This document shows, one piece after another, positions 1 through 6,305 of a DNA stretch of 11,646 bases. Origin of the DNA: Bacilli bacterium (GTDB lineage Bacteria > Bacillota > Bacilli > Tumebacillales > JAQBPP01); contig JAQBPP010000181.1 in the NCBI GenBank assembly GCA_028287455.1, forward strand, positions 1 through 11,646, read 5' to 3'. The position numbers were made by a program, and so were the translations under genes. A model generated the notes under the pieces. The model saw only the letters and a list, made by a program, of their open reading frames with translations, was not told the DNA's origin and did not search any database. Position 1 is the first letter of the stretch, and every line of letters begins with the position of its first letter.

Positions 1-31
1 ACAAATTTTTCGACGATTTAACGATAAACAG

Positions 32-72
32 CAGCCTCGTGTCTCAGTTCATCCGCCTGAGACACGAGGCTG
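32..72 (-). terminator. Terminator hairpin closing the thi operon
   Basis: A perfect 15-bp inverted repeat (32-46 against 58-72) with an 11-nt loop starts 28 nt past the thiG stop codon. Read on the minus strand, the stem is followed by a weak T-rich stretch (CTGTTTATCG). On the plus strand it is followed by TTTGTTGGTTT. It could therefore act in both directions, with whatever gene lies left of the window. The stem length makes a terminator very likely; how efficient it is on the minus strand is less certain because the T-tract is short. Confidence 0.8.
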
Positions 73-99
73 TTTGTTGGTTTCGAGAGGTCAAATCAG

Positions 100-867
100 T
101 TAAATCATTCCTTCAACAGGCGATGAAGCGCTGGCATAACGCTTCTTGGGAATGCGTCCTGCTTCATACCCGAGACGGCCTGCCTCTACCGCAAGGCGCA
201 TTGCTTGCGCCATTTTCACCGGATCCTTGGCAGCAGCCACTGCCGTATTGAGCAGTACGCCATCAGCCCCAAGCTCCATTGCCTCTGCTGCATCTGCGGC
301 AGAGCCAATGCCGGCATCGACTATTACTGGAACTTTTGCTTCTTCAATAATGAACCGCAGATAATGCGGATTGATAATACCTAATCCCGACCCAATTGGT
401 GATGCGCCTGGCATAACCGCATGCGCTCCGGCCTCCTGCAGTCTTCTTGCCAACGCCGGATCATCAGAGGTATAAGTCAGCACAGTAAAACCCTCTTTGA
501 CCAGCAGTTCAGTTGCTTTTAACGTTTCCACCGGATCTGGCAGCAACGTACGATCATCGCCGATCACTTCTACTTTAATCATGTCGCATAATCCGGAAGC
601 TTTGGCCAGCCTGGCAATGCGCACAGCCTCATCCGCAGTTTTTGCCCCCGCTGTATTAGGCAGCAGCTTGTAGCGGGTTAAATCCAATTGTTCCAAAAAG
701 TTGGGTTCATTCGGATTGTCCAAGTTGAGTCTGCGTACCGCAAAAGTCAATACATCCGCACCGGACATCCGGACAGCGTCCGTTTGAGTTTGCAAATCCG
801 GATATTTGCCTGTACCCAGAAACAACCGGGAAGTAAATTCATACGATCCGATTTTTAACTTATCCAT
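100..867 (-). CDS. thiG: Thiazole synthase ThiG
   Basis: ThiG makes the thiazole phosphate part of thiamine from 1-deoxy-D-xylulose 5-phosphate, dehydroglycine and the sulfur of ThiS thiocarboxylate. It is a cytosolic TIM-barrel enzyme that binds its sugar substrate through a lysine imine. The 255-residue protein has the usual family length and its landmarks in order: GTGKY near 18-22, VRR near 44-46, LPNTAG near 69-74, the imine lysine in MIKVEVIGD (Lys98), the phosphate-binding MPGASPIGSGLG near 152-163, DAGIG near 184-188, and GADGVLLNTAVA near 200-211. The ATG is preceded by GGAGAAAGGAAG. It lies 23 nt after thiS, its sulfur donor, so the two are almost certainly co-transcribed. No residue that I know to be key is missing. 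Confidence 0.97.
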   Translation of the reverse strand: MDKLKIGSYEFTSRLFLGTGKYPDLQTQTDAVRMSGADVLTFAVRRLNLDNPNEPNFLEQLDLTRYKLLPNTAGAKTADEAVRIARLAKASGLCDMIKVEVIGDDRTLLPDPVETLKATELLVKEGFTVLTYTSDDPALARRLQEAGAHAVMPGASPIGSGLGIINPHYLRFIIEEAKVPVIVDAGIGSAADAAEAMELGADGVLLNTAVAAAKDPVKMAQAMRLAVEAGRLGYEAGRIPKKRYASASSPVEGMI

Positions 868-890
868 GCTACTCTTCCTTTCTCCTGGCC

Positions 891-1094
891 TTAGCAGCCG
901 CCGCCAACGAAATGCACCAATTCAAGTGCATCTGCTTCTTGCAGAACCTGTGAAGCATATGCGTCACGGGGCAGGATTTCTCGATTCAATTCCACGATCA
1001 CGAGCCTCCCCTGTAAACCCAACTGCGCGAGGAGCGACAAGATGGTGGTGCCCTGTTCAATTTCCCTCACAGCACCGTTCACTTTTACAGTCAA
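891..1094 (-). CDS. thiS: Sulfur carrier ThiS with an extra C-terminal Cys
   Basis: ThiS is the small beta-grasp sulfur carrier for thiazole formation. ThiF adenylates its C-terminal Gly-Gly, the tail becomes a thiocarboxylate, and ThiG uses the sulfur. The protein is 67 residues from the TTG start at 1094, typical for the family, with the ubiquitin-like pattern TVKVNG...ILSLLAQLGL...VIVELN near its middle and ELVHFVGGG at the end. I chose TTG (1092-1094) because AGGAGG at 1103-1108 is 8 nt away; the in-frame GTG at 1101-1103 is too close to that site. The oddity is one more codon, TGC, after the glycines, so the tail reads GGGC and not free GG. The Gly-Gly carboxyl could not be activated unless the Cys is removed or Gly-Gly-Gly-Cys is used in some other way. 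The ribosome binding site overlaps the thiE stop, suggesting coupling. Confidence 0.93.
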   Translation of the reverse strand: MTVKVNGAVREIEQGTTILSLLAQLGLQGRLVIVELNREILPRDAYASQVLQEADALELVHFVGGGC

Positions 1095-1102
1095 AAAATC
1101 CA

Positions 1103-1108
1103 CCTCCT
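1103..1108 (-). promoter_or_regulatory. Ribosome binding site of thiS
   Basis: AGGAGG on the minus strand begins inside the thiE stop codon and sits 8 nt before TTG at 1094. This spacing decides for the TTG start over the GTG at 1103, which would directly abut the site. Confidence 0.75.
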
Positions 1109-1767
1109 CATTCTACTCCTAAATGGTTCGGTCTGCTAGATTGGATCAACTCTGCTAGTGTCCTTGCTGCCTGCTGAGGGTCGGTCGCACCCAGAATGCT
1201 GCTGACAACCGCAATGCCGCTCGCGCCTGCCCGTATGACCTCTTCCGTATTCCCTGCGTCAATGCCGCCAATGGCGACAATCGGCAGTGACACGTGTTTG
1301 CGAATCTCCTGCAATCCCGCAGGACCTAAAACAGGCTCCGTATCCAGTTTGGTGTTCGTTTGCGCCATCGGCCCCACCCCAATATAATCAGCCCCGCTGC
1401 TTTGGGCTTCCACTGCTTCCCGCTGCGTATGGGCAGAAATGCCGATCCATTTCTCCCTGCCGAGGATTCTGCGCGCTTCTATGTAGGGCAAATCCGATTG
1501 GCCCAGATGAACCCCGTCAGCATCGACTGCCAGCGCCAAATCGAGCCGATCGTTCACCAGAAACGGGATGCCCAGCCGCTTGGTCAATGCTCGCAGCTCG
1601 TAGCAGCAGGCAAGCCATTCCCGCAGCCGTCCCTCTTTTTCACGGAATTGGACACAGGTCACCCCGCCGACAATCGCTTTTTCCACTGCTTCTAAAAACG
1701 GATGTCCTTTTACAAAGGAAGGGCCCGCCACTAAATACAAGGATAGATCAAGTTTAACCAAAGTCAT
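1108..1767 (-). CDS. thiE: Thiamine-phosphate synthase ThiE
   Basis: ThiE joins hydroxymethylpyrimidine diphosphate and thiazole phosphate to give thiamine phosphate, in the cytosol. The 219-residue protein from ATG 1767 has normal length and family motifs: VQFREKEG near 39-46, NDRLDLALAVDADGVHLGQ (Asn/Asp/Arg and the metal/diphosphate site) near 72-91, IGISAHT near 108-114, ADYIGVGPM with the following T-x-TK-x-D segment near 126-142, PIVAIGGI near 162-169 and GIAVVSSI near 183-190. The NDR and DGVHLGQ segments favour ThiE over the paralogue TenI. AGAGGA lies 4 nt before the ATG. The frame stays open upstream to a GTG at 1938, but the extra 57 codons cover a promoter and a hairpin and match nothing known in ThiE, so I take them as leader. 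thiS and thiG follow directly. Confidence 0.94.
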   Translation of the reverse strand: MTLVKLDLSLYLVAGPSFVKGHPFLEAVEKAIVGGVTCVQFREKEGRLREWLACCYELRALTKRLGIPFLVNDRLDLALAVDADGVHLGQSDLPYIEARRILGREKWIGISAHTQREAVEAQSSGADYIGVGPMAQTNTKLDTEPVLGPAGLQEIRKHVSLPIVAIGGIDAGNTEEVIRAGASGIAVVSSILGATDPQQAARTLAELIQSSRPNHLGVE

Positions 1768-1807
1768 CCATTCCTCTGCCCGAGAAGAGTTAGCTGCCCG
1801 CAAAACC

Positions 1808-1843
1808 AACCCCGCATCTCTGCCAGCAGACGGATACGGGGTT
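1808..1843 (-). promoter_or_regulatory. Terminator-like hairpin in the thiE leader
   Basis: An 11-bp stem with one G-U pair (1808-1818 against 1833-1843) is capped by a further 4-bp stem (TCTG/CAGA). On the minus strand it is followed by GGTTTTG, about 40 nt before the thiE ATG. This looks like an intrinsic terminator inside the leader, that is, an attenuator. A competing 6-bp pairing exists: CCAGCA just upstream can pair with TGCTGG, which occupies the apical part of the terminator stem. On the plus strand the stem is followed by TTTTT, so it could also stop antisense transcripts. I could not find the CUGAGA or ACCY-GAACCUGAU parts of a TPP riboswitch. Confidence 0.5.
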
Positions 1844-1877
1844 TTTGCTGGACTTGCGATACAAGATAACAAATCGC

Positions 1878-1906
1878 AGTATAGTCTTGTTAAAATACGG
1901 AAACAA
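1878..1906 (-). promoter_or_regulatory. Predicted sigma-A promoter of thiESG
   Basis: On the minus strand TTGTTT (1901-1906) and TATACT (1878-1883) are 17 nt apart. The -10 matches the consensus at 5 of 6 positions, the -35 at 3 of 6. Transcription would start near 1871, leaving a leader of about 105 nt before thiE. An inverted repeat, TAACAA-N14-TTGTTA (1867-1892), straddles the -10 and could be an operator, but 6-bp arms are not strong evidence. Confidence 0.55.
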
Positions 1907-1953
1907 TGAGAATAAGCCGAGCGGTCTTCTTCAACCACTGGCTTCTCCTCTCC

Positions 1954-1983
1954 GGGTCACCTCTAAACAGGTGACCCTTTTTT
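1954..1983 (+). terminator. Plus-strand intrinsic terminator between thiE and the CoA-binding gene
   Basis: A perfect 9-bp stem (GGGTCACCT at 1954-1962, AGGTGACCC at 1969-1977) with a 6-nt loop is followed by six T on the plus strand. This is a textbook terminator for plus-strand transcription, yet no plausible plus-strand gene lies to its left. On the minus strand it begins just after the stop codon of the CoA-binding gene but is followed by GGAGAGGAG and not by T. There it would be at most a 3'-end-stabilising or weak terminator hairpin. Confidence 0.7.
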
Positions 1984-2419
1984 ACGCATTTACATGGCCA
2001 AGCAAACGACGGTGTTCCACCATGAAGCAGCGATCCTGCACGACTGAAACCCCTTTATCCACTAAAGACTGCACCGCTTCATCATTGCGGATGCCAAGCT
2101 GCAGCCACACCAGCTTCGGCAGCGTGGACATTTTGGCTATATCATCTACCACAGTCGGGATGGCGTCTGATCTGCGAAACACAACGACTGTGTCCACCGG
2201 CTCAGCAGCTTCCGTCACCGAACCTATTGCTTTGCGGCCTAATACCTGATCCTCATTAGGATTCACTGGCAGCAATTGATAACCTTGGGATTGAATATAC
2301 GAAGAAACCTCAAAACTGGCACGACCAGGATCATTTGATAAACCAACCACCGCAATCGACCTGGTGTCTAACATCAACTGTTTCATTCGATCTTCGTCAA
2401 TCTCAGGAACCGTGGACAT
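1982..2419 (-). CDS. CoA-binding domain protein (YccU/YneT-like)
   Basis: This 145-residue cytosolic protein has a single Rossmann-like CoA-binding domain. Visible landmarks are the nucleotide-binding loop IAVVGLSNDPGRAS (22-35), LLPVNPN (49-55), DTVVVFRRSD (76-85), LVWLQLGIRNDEA (103-115) and VVQDRCFMVEHRRL (126-139). The last carries the Cys followed by Glu-His that is typical of this stand-alone family. Related proteins in other bacteria bind CoA, but no reaction is established that I can name, so no function is assigned. The ATG has an excellent AAGGAGG 9 nt upstream. It lies 97 nt downstream of resE with its own predicted promoter and may also receive read-through from the res operon. 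Length is normal for the family. Confidence 0.9.
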   Translation of the reverse strand: MSTVPEIDEDRMKQLMLDTRSIAVVGLSNDPGRASFEVSSYIQSQGYQLLPVNPNEDQVLGRKAIGSVTEAAEPVDTVVVFRRSDAIPTVVDDIAKMSTLPKLVWLQLGIRNDEAVQSLVDKGVSVVQDRCFMVEHRRLLGHVNA

Positions 2420-2491
2420 CTGGGACTACCTCCTTCAAAGTGAACCATGCTTTTAAAGGTTTCCACAATGTTAAGGCACTCATTCCCTACT

Positions 2492-2520
2492 ATCATCTTT
2501 CAGAATAAAATAATTGTCAA
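2492..2520 (-). promoter_or_regulatory. Predicted sigma-A promoter of the CoA-binding gene
   Basis: On the minus strand a perfect TTGACA (2515-2520) overlaps the TGA stop of resE. It is followed after 17 nt by GATGAT (2492-2497; 4 of 6 consensus bases). The start would be near 2485, giving a leader of about 65 nt. No terminator is visible between resE and this promoter, so read-through from res is also possible. Confidence 0.5.
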
Positions 2521-4295
2521 ATAGTGTCTTGTTCCACGTGGCGCCCGGTGTATGGCAATTCTACCCGGAAAGTTGTCCCCTCGTTAAGCTTGCTTTGCAC
2601 TGAAATCTTTCCGCCATGCTGCTTGACGATGTTGTAGGCGATTGATAAGCCAAGTCCTGTTCCGCTTTTGGAGCGGGTGCGGGCCTTATCCACTTTGTAA
2701 AACCGCTCGAAGATGTAAGGTAAATCCTCGGCCGGGATGCCCGATCCAGTGTCCGACACTTCCAAACTCACCTGGGTCTGCTCCGCCAGAATGGACAGGC
2801 AGACCAAACCGTTTACAGGCGTATGGCGGATGGCATTATCGAGCAAATTGGTCAGCACCTGTTCCAGACGATCCGCATCGCCATTTACTGCCAATGGAAG
2901 ACGGGTTCCTTTGTATTCAAAGCGAATTTGTTTCTCAGCAGCCAGCGTGGAAAATTTTCTGGACACTCGTCTGCACAACTGATCGATGGAGACATCCTGC
3001 ACTTGCAGTAAAAAATGCCCTGACTGCAGCTGAGCCAAATCGAGCAGATCGCCTACCAGGCGGCGCATGCGATGTGTTTCATCCAGAATAATGTTTGTAA
3101 TTTCTTGGCGCTGCACCGGATCATCACCAAAGTCGTCAAGCAGAGCCTCGGAGTAACCCTGCAAGAGCGACAGCGGGGTGCGCAGCTCGTGTGAGACGTT
3201 GGCGACAAAATCCTTCCGCATCTCCTCCAACATACGCTCCTGTGTAATATCGCGCAAAACTGCCACAATGCCCCGAATCCCCCGATGATCAGGCTCAAAT
3301 AACGGGGTCATCGAGACATAGATGGATTTGTCACCCCAGGAAAATTCTCGTCCCACGGGAGTTTGTTTGCTGATGACCTCATCCTGCAGCTCGAGCAAAT
3401 CGGCCGGCAAACGGCTGCGATCGTCTGCTTGTGAACCTGGGTTTTCAGTTAAAGCAGACAAGAGAGCTTTGGCTTGCGGGTTCACTAACAGGATTGCCCC
3501 GTCTAACCCTGCAGACACAACGCCATCCGCCATGGAAGTGAGAATGCTGTGGGATTGTTCACTTTGCTTCTGCAGCTCCTTGATATTCTCCAATAACGCA
3601 GCGGCCATTTTATTCAGTGTTGTTCCTAACTGACCGACCTCGTCTCCGGTCACGATATCAATTTGTCCAGCAAAATCACCTTCCGCCATTCGTTCGGCGA
3701 CTCGGTTCATTTGAATCAGCGGCCGCGACAAATTTTTGGAGACTACAAAAGCAAGTCCTGTCGTCAGAACGATCCCAAAACTTGCTGCGAAGAAAATCAA
3801 CGACCGAATCTCATTGATCGCAGGTTGAGCAGCCGACACCAGTTGGTTCATAACCAAGAGGCCCTGGTCCGAGCCACCTCCGTTAAACAAGGAGAATGCC
3901 CACAGGTTCTCTTTACCCGGGGGCACCTTTTGCAATTCCAACTTATCATTCCCAGTGACTACTGAGCTGCCTGCAAACAATTGCTTGCGTTTATCCTGGT
4001 CCAGACTATTGATGATCGTGCTTACTTCCGGATCATCCCCGGGCAGATAAATAATGCTGGTCCTGTTGTCCTGCTCCATCAGATTGGCGATCTCGAGCGG
4101 CAGCTGCTGATTAGGTGAATACGTTTCGAGAATCCGGTTGACCGAGCCTGCTTTGGTCATTAACGCGTTGACCTGCTCCCGGTAAAAGTACTGATCGAGC
4201 AATTGTTCCAGAAATACGGTCAGGAGAGATAAAACTACGACCACCACAACGATAAAAGTGAGCCATAATTTAACGACAACGCTGTTTCGGATCAT
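2517..4295 (-). CDS. resE: Sensor histidine kinase ResE
   Basis: ResE is the membrane sensor that phosphorylates ResD; in B. subtilis the pair responds to oxygen limitation and nitric oxide and controls respiration genes. This protein has 592 residues, close to the B. subtilis length. Domains in order: membrane segment near 9-28, extracytoplasmic region to about 163, second membrane segment near 165-185, HAMP near 186-240, PAS near 250-355, the HisKA phospho-acceptor FVANVSHELRTP with His369, and HATPase with the N box LTNLLDNAIRHT (481-492), G1 box DTGSGIP (515-521), F box IFERFYKVDK (528-537) and G2 box GTGLGLSIA (545-553). All catalytic boxes are intact. The ATG overlaps the resD stop (ATGA), with GAGG upstream, so translation is coupled. 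The ligand sensed cannot be read from the sequence. Confidence 0.95.
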   Translation of the reverse strand: MIRNSVVVKLWLTFIVVVVVVLSLLTVFLEQLLDQYFYREQVNALMTKAGSVNRILETYSPNQQLPLEIANLMEQDNRTSIIYLPGDDPEVSTIINSLDQDKRKQLFAGSSVVTGNDKLELQKVPPGKENLWAFSLFNGGGSDQGLLVMNQLVSAAQPAINEIRSLIFFAASFGIVLTTGLAFVVSKNLSRPLIQMNRVAERMAEGDFAGQIDIVTGDEVGQLGTTLNKMAAALLENIKELQKQSEQSHSILTSMADGVVSAGLDGAILLVNPQAKALLSALTENPGSQADDRSRLPADLLELQDEVISKQTPVGREFSWGDKSIYVSMTPLFEPDHRGIRGIVAVLRDITQERMLEEMRKDFVANVSHELRTPLSLLQGYSEALLDDFGDDPVQRQEITNIILDETHRMRRLVGDLLDLAQLQSGHFLLQVQDVSIDQLCRRVSRKFSTLAAEKQIRFEYKGTRLPLAVNGDADRLEQVLTNLLDNAIRHTPVNGLVCLSILAEQTQVSLEVSDTGSGIPAEDLPYIFERFYKVDKARTRSKSGTGLGLSIAYNIVKQHGGKISVQSKLNEGTTFRVELPYTGRHVEQDTI

Positions 4296-5020
4296 GCCGA
4301 AACCTCGAATTTATATCCGACCCCCCAGACCGTTACAATCGTGCTGGCCGCTTGTTCAGAAGACCGGCCCAGCTTTTCTCTCAGACGCTTGACATGGGTA
4401 TCCACCGTGCGTTGATCCCCGTAAAATTGATAATTCCAGACATCACGCAAAAGCTCTTCTCTGGAAAATACTTTGTCCGGACGGGACGCCAAATAACAAA
4501 GCAGTTCATATTCCTTCGGTGTGAGCGACACTTCTTCATTGCCCGCAATCACGCGGCGAGCTTCCATGTTAATCACAAGAGACGGAAACGTCAGCACCTG
4601 CACCGCAGCGCCAGCCGCATCTTGCCCGCCCGCCTGGCTGCGTTTTAACAGGGCCTTCACGCGCATCACGAGCTCTGGCGGCGAAAAAGGTTTGACCACA
4701 TAATCATCCGCGCCTAATTCGAAACCGTGAATGCGATTTTTCTCTTCGCCAAGTGCTGTAAGCATAATTACAGGAGTGTCTTTGATTTGTCTGAGCTTGG
4801 CGCATACCTCTCGGCCATCCATTTGGGGCAGCATCAAATCCAGCACGATCAATGCGTAATCCTCTTCGGAGGCCAGCTTCAGCGCGGTATTCCCATCTTC
4901 TGCTTCATGCACTTGATATCCACTGCGTTCCAAGTACATTTTCACCAGACGTCTGATTCGTTCTTCATCGTCCACTACCAGGATTCGCAGTGATTCTTGT
5001 TCACCGGTCTGCAGTTGCAT
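4292..5020 (-). CDS. resD: Response regulator ResD (OmpR family)
   Basis: ResD is the DNA-binding partner of ResE. The 242-residue protein has a receiver domain (about 10-125) with the acidic pair Asp17-Asp18 in VVDDEERIRR, the phospho-acceptor Asp61 in IVLDLMLPQMDG, Thr88 in MLTALGEE and Lys110 in VVKPFSPPEL. An OmpR-type winged helix follows (about 143-240) with the recognition helix region GDQRTVDTHVKRLREKLG and the C-terminal hairpin VTVWGVGYKF. I chose ATG 5020 because AAAGGGGG lies 10 nt upstream; an in-frame TTG at 5029 is only one base from that site. It follows resC by 52 nt and overlaps resE by 4 nt. In B. subtilis ResD activates ctaA, hmp, nasD and the resA operon itself, so autoregulation is plausible here. 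Confidence 0.95.
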   Translation of the reverse strand: MQLQTGEQESLRILVVDDEERIRRLVKMYLERSGYQVHEAEDGNTALKLASEEDYALIVLDLMLPQMDGREVCAKLRQIKDTPVIMLTALGEEKNRIHGFELGADDYVVKPFSPPELVMRVKALLKRSQAGGQDAAGAAVQVLTFPSLVINMEARRVIAGNEEVSLTPKEYELLCYLASRPDKVFSREELLRDVWNYQFYGDQRTVDTHVKRLREKLGRSSEQAASTIVTVWGVGYKFEVSA

Positions 5021-5030
5021 GAAGTTCAAT

Positions 5031-5038
5031 CCCCCTTT
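5031..5038 (-). promoter_or_regulatory. Ribosome binding site of resD
   Basis: AAAGGGGG on the minus strand lies 10 nt before ATG 5020 and only 1 nt before an alternative TTG at 5029. It therefore supports the shorter, ATG-initiated ResD. Confidence 0.65.
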
Positions 5039-5072
5039 GCTTGGATAGCTTGGAAATTAAGTATAAAAGGTT

Positions 5073-6305
5073 TTACATGCCCGGCGGGACCGCATAGGAG
5101 TGCAGTCCGACGATCACCAGATTCACGCCCACCAGCAAGAATAAAATCACAACAAAACCGATCACAGCGAGCCAGGCTGACTTGGGGCCTTCCCAACCGC
5201 GGCTTAATCTTAAATGCAGATAAAGAGTATAATACAAAAATGTAATCAATGCCCAGGTTTCTTTGGGATCCCACGACCAGTAGGAGCCCCAGGCTTCTTG
5301 TGCCCATATCATGGCAAAAACCAACGCGCCTAATGCAAAGATGGGGTAACCAATTGCGATAGCCCGATAAGACAGTTCGTCGAGTTCATCCGCATCAAGC
5401 CCCTGCACCCAACTGCTCACACTGGTGACTAATGATTTTCCACCGTTGATCAGGCGGAGAATCCCATACAAGACGATCGAAGACAGAAACGTCCAGACCA
5501 AGGTGTTGAACTTCAATGCCGCTTGGGCCCCCTGCATCCAGCCCGGAATCGGGAACAACGGCAGCGGGATACCCAACAGGGAACCCAGCGAACCCACGAC
5601 AGATCCGGTCGGACCTGCAAGCGGCGGCAAGTGGTAAGTCATCTGCGACGCCGGATTCTGACTCAATGGATCTGAAACATCAATTGCATAATGCTGCACT
5701 TTAAATACAAGCGCGGTTACGACGTACGCAAATAAAGTTAAAAACAGAAAAATAACAAGTTCCAGAAAACGCGTTGACCGATTCTTCACCGACGTGTCAG
5801 TCGTATTTAACAAGTACATTAAAGCAGCGGCAAAACCGATCGTCAGCACACCTTCACCAAGTGCCGCGGTGGTGACATGAATATTCAGCCAATAACTTTG
5901 CAGCGCTGGGATTAACGGCTGCGCTTCTTGCGGAAATACCATTGCGTACGCAAGAATCGTAAGTCCAACAGGGCACGCAAACGCGCCCAGGCGCGGCGAC
6001 CGATAAAAAGCGTTAATCAGCACAAACGCCAGCATGATCGTAAACGACCAGAAGCTCATATATTCGAACATACTGGATACGGGTGCGTGTCCGCCCGCTG
6101 TCCATCTGAGCAGAAGACCAATAAACTGTGAGGCGACTGCGATTATCGCAATCGTATAACCCCATTTTGTCCATAAATTAGCAGCGGACCCTCCGCTGCG
6201 CAGCTTAATGTTTCTACCTGTTACGCCAATGATATAAAGGATTGATGATAGCAAATCTCCGCCAAAAGCAACTCCGTAGAGAAGTGAACTTGCGCCTAAC
6301 AACAT
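5073..6305 (-). CDS. resC: Cytochrome c biogenesis protein ResC (CcsA family)
   Basis: ResC is the polytopic membrane half of the System II heme exporter/synthetase; with ResB it carries heme across the membrane and joins it to the CXXCH motif of apocytochromes c. The protein has 410 residues, many hydrophobic membrane segments, and the tryptophan-rich heme-handling (WWD) motif WGSYWSWDPKETWALI at about 339-354. Conserved-looking histidines, candidate heme ligands, lie before and after it (near 73, 143, 206, 226, 364 and 402). The ATG at 6303-6305 overlaps the resB stop by one base (TGATG), with AAAGGAGG 9 nt upstream; a TTG three bases earlier is less likely. The B. subtilis protein is slightly shorter. 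The last membrane segments end in VNLVIVGLHSYAVPPGM. Confidence 0.95.
   Translation of the reverse strand: MLLGASSLLYGVAFGGDLLSSILYIIGVTGRNIKLRSGGSAANLWTKWGYTIAIIAVASQFIGLLLRWTAGGHAPVSSMFEYMSFWSFTIMLAFVLINAFYRSPRLGAFACPVGLTILAYAMVFPQEAQPLIPALQSYWLNIHVTTAALGEGVLTIGFAAALMYLLNTTDTSVKNRSTRFLELVIFLFLTLFAYVVTALVFKVQHYAIDVSDPLSQNPASQMTYHLPPLAGPTGSVVGSLGSLLGIPLPLFPIPGWMQGAQAALKFNTLVWTFLSSIVLYGILRLINGGKSLVTSVSSWVQGLDADELDELSYRAIAIGYPIFALGALVFAMIWAQEAWGSYWSWDPKETWALITFLYYTLYLHLRLSRGWEGPKSAWLAVIGFVVILFLLVGVNLVIVGLHSYAVPPGM

Noticed and set aside
1768..1980. TPP riboswitch or T-box upstream of thiE
   Set aside because: The conserved TPP aptamer segments and the T-box sequence are not visible on the minus strand; only a hairpin and T-rich stretch are present.
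3053..3298. Overlapping frames inside resE, resB and other genes
   Set aside because: They lie inside well-supported genes in other frames, lack ribosome binding sites and match no recognised family.
5025..5075. Separate promoter for resDE in the resC-resD gap (TATACT present)
   Set aside because: No -35-like hexamer at a suitable distance; the GC-rich end of resC lies there instead.
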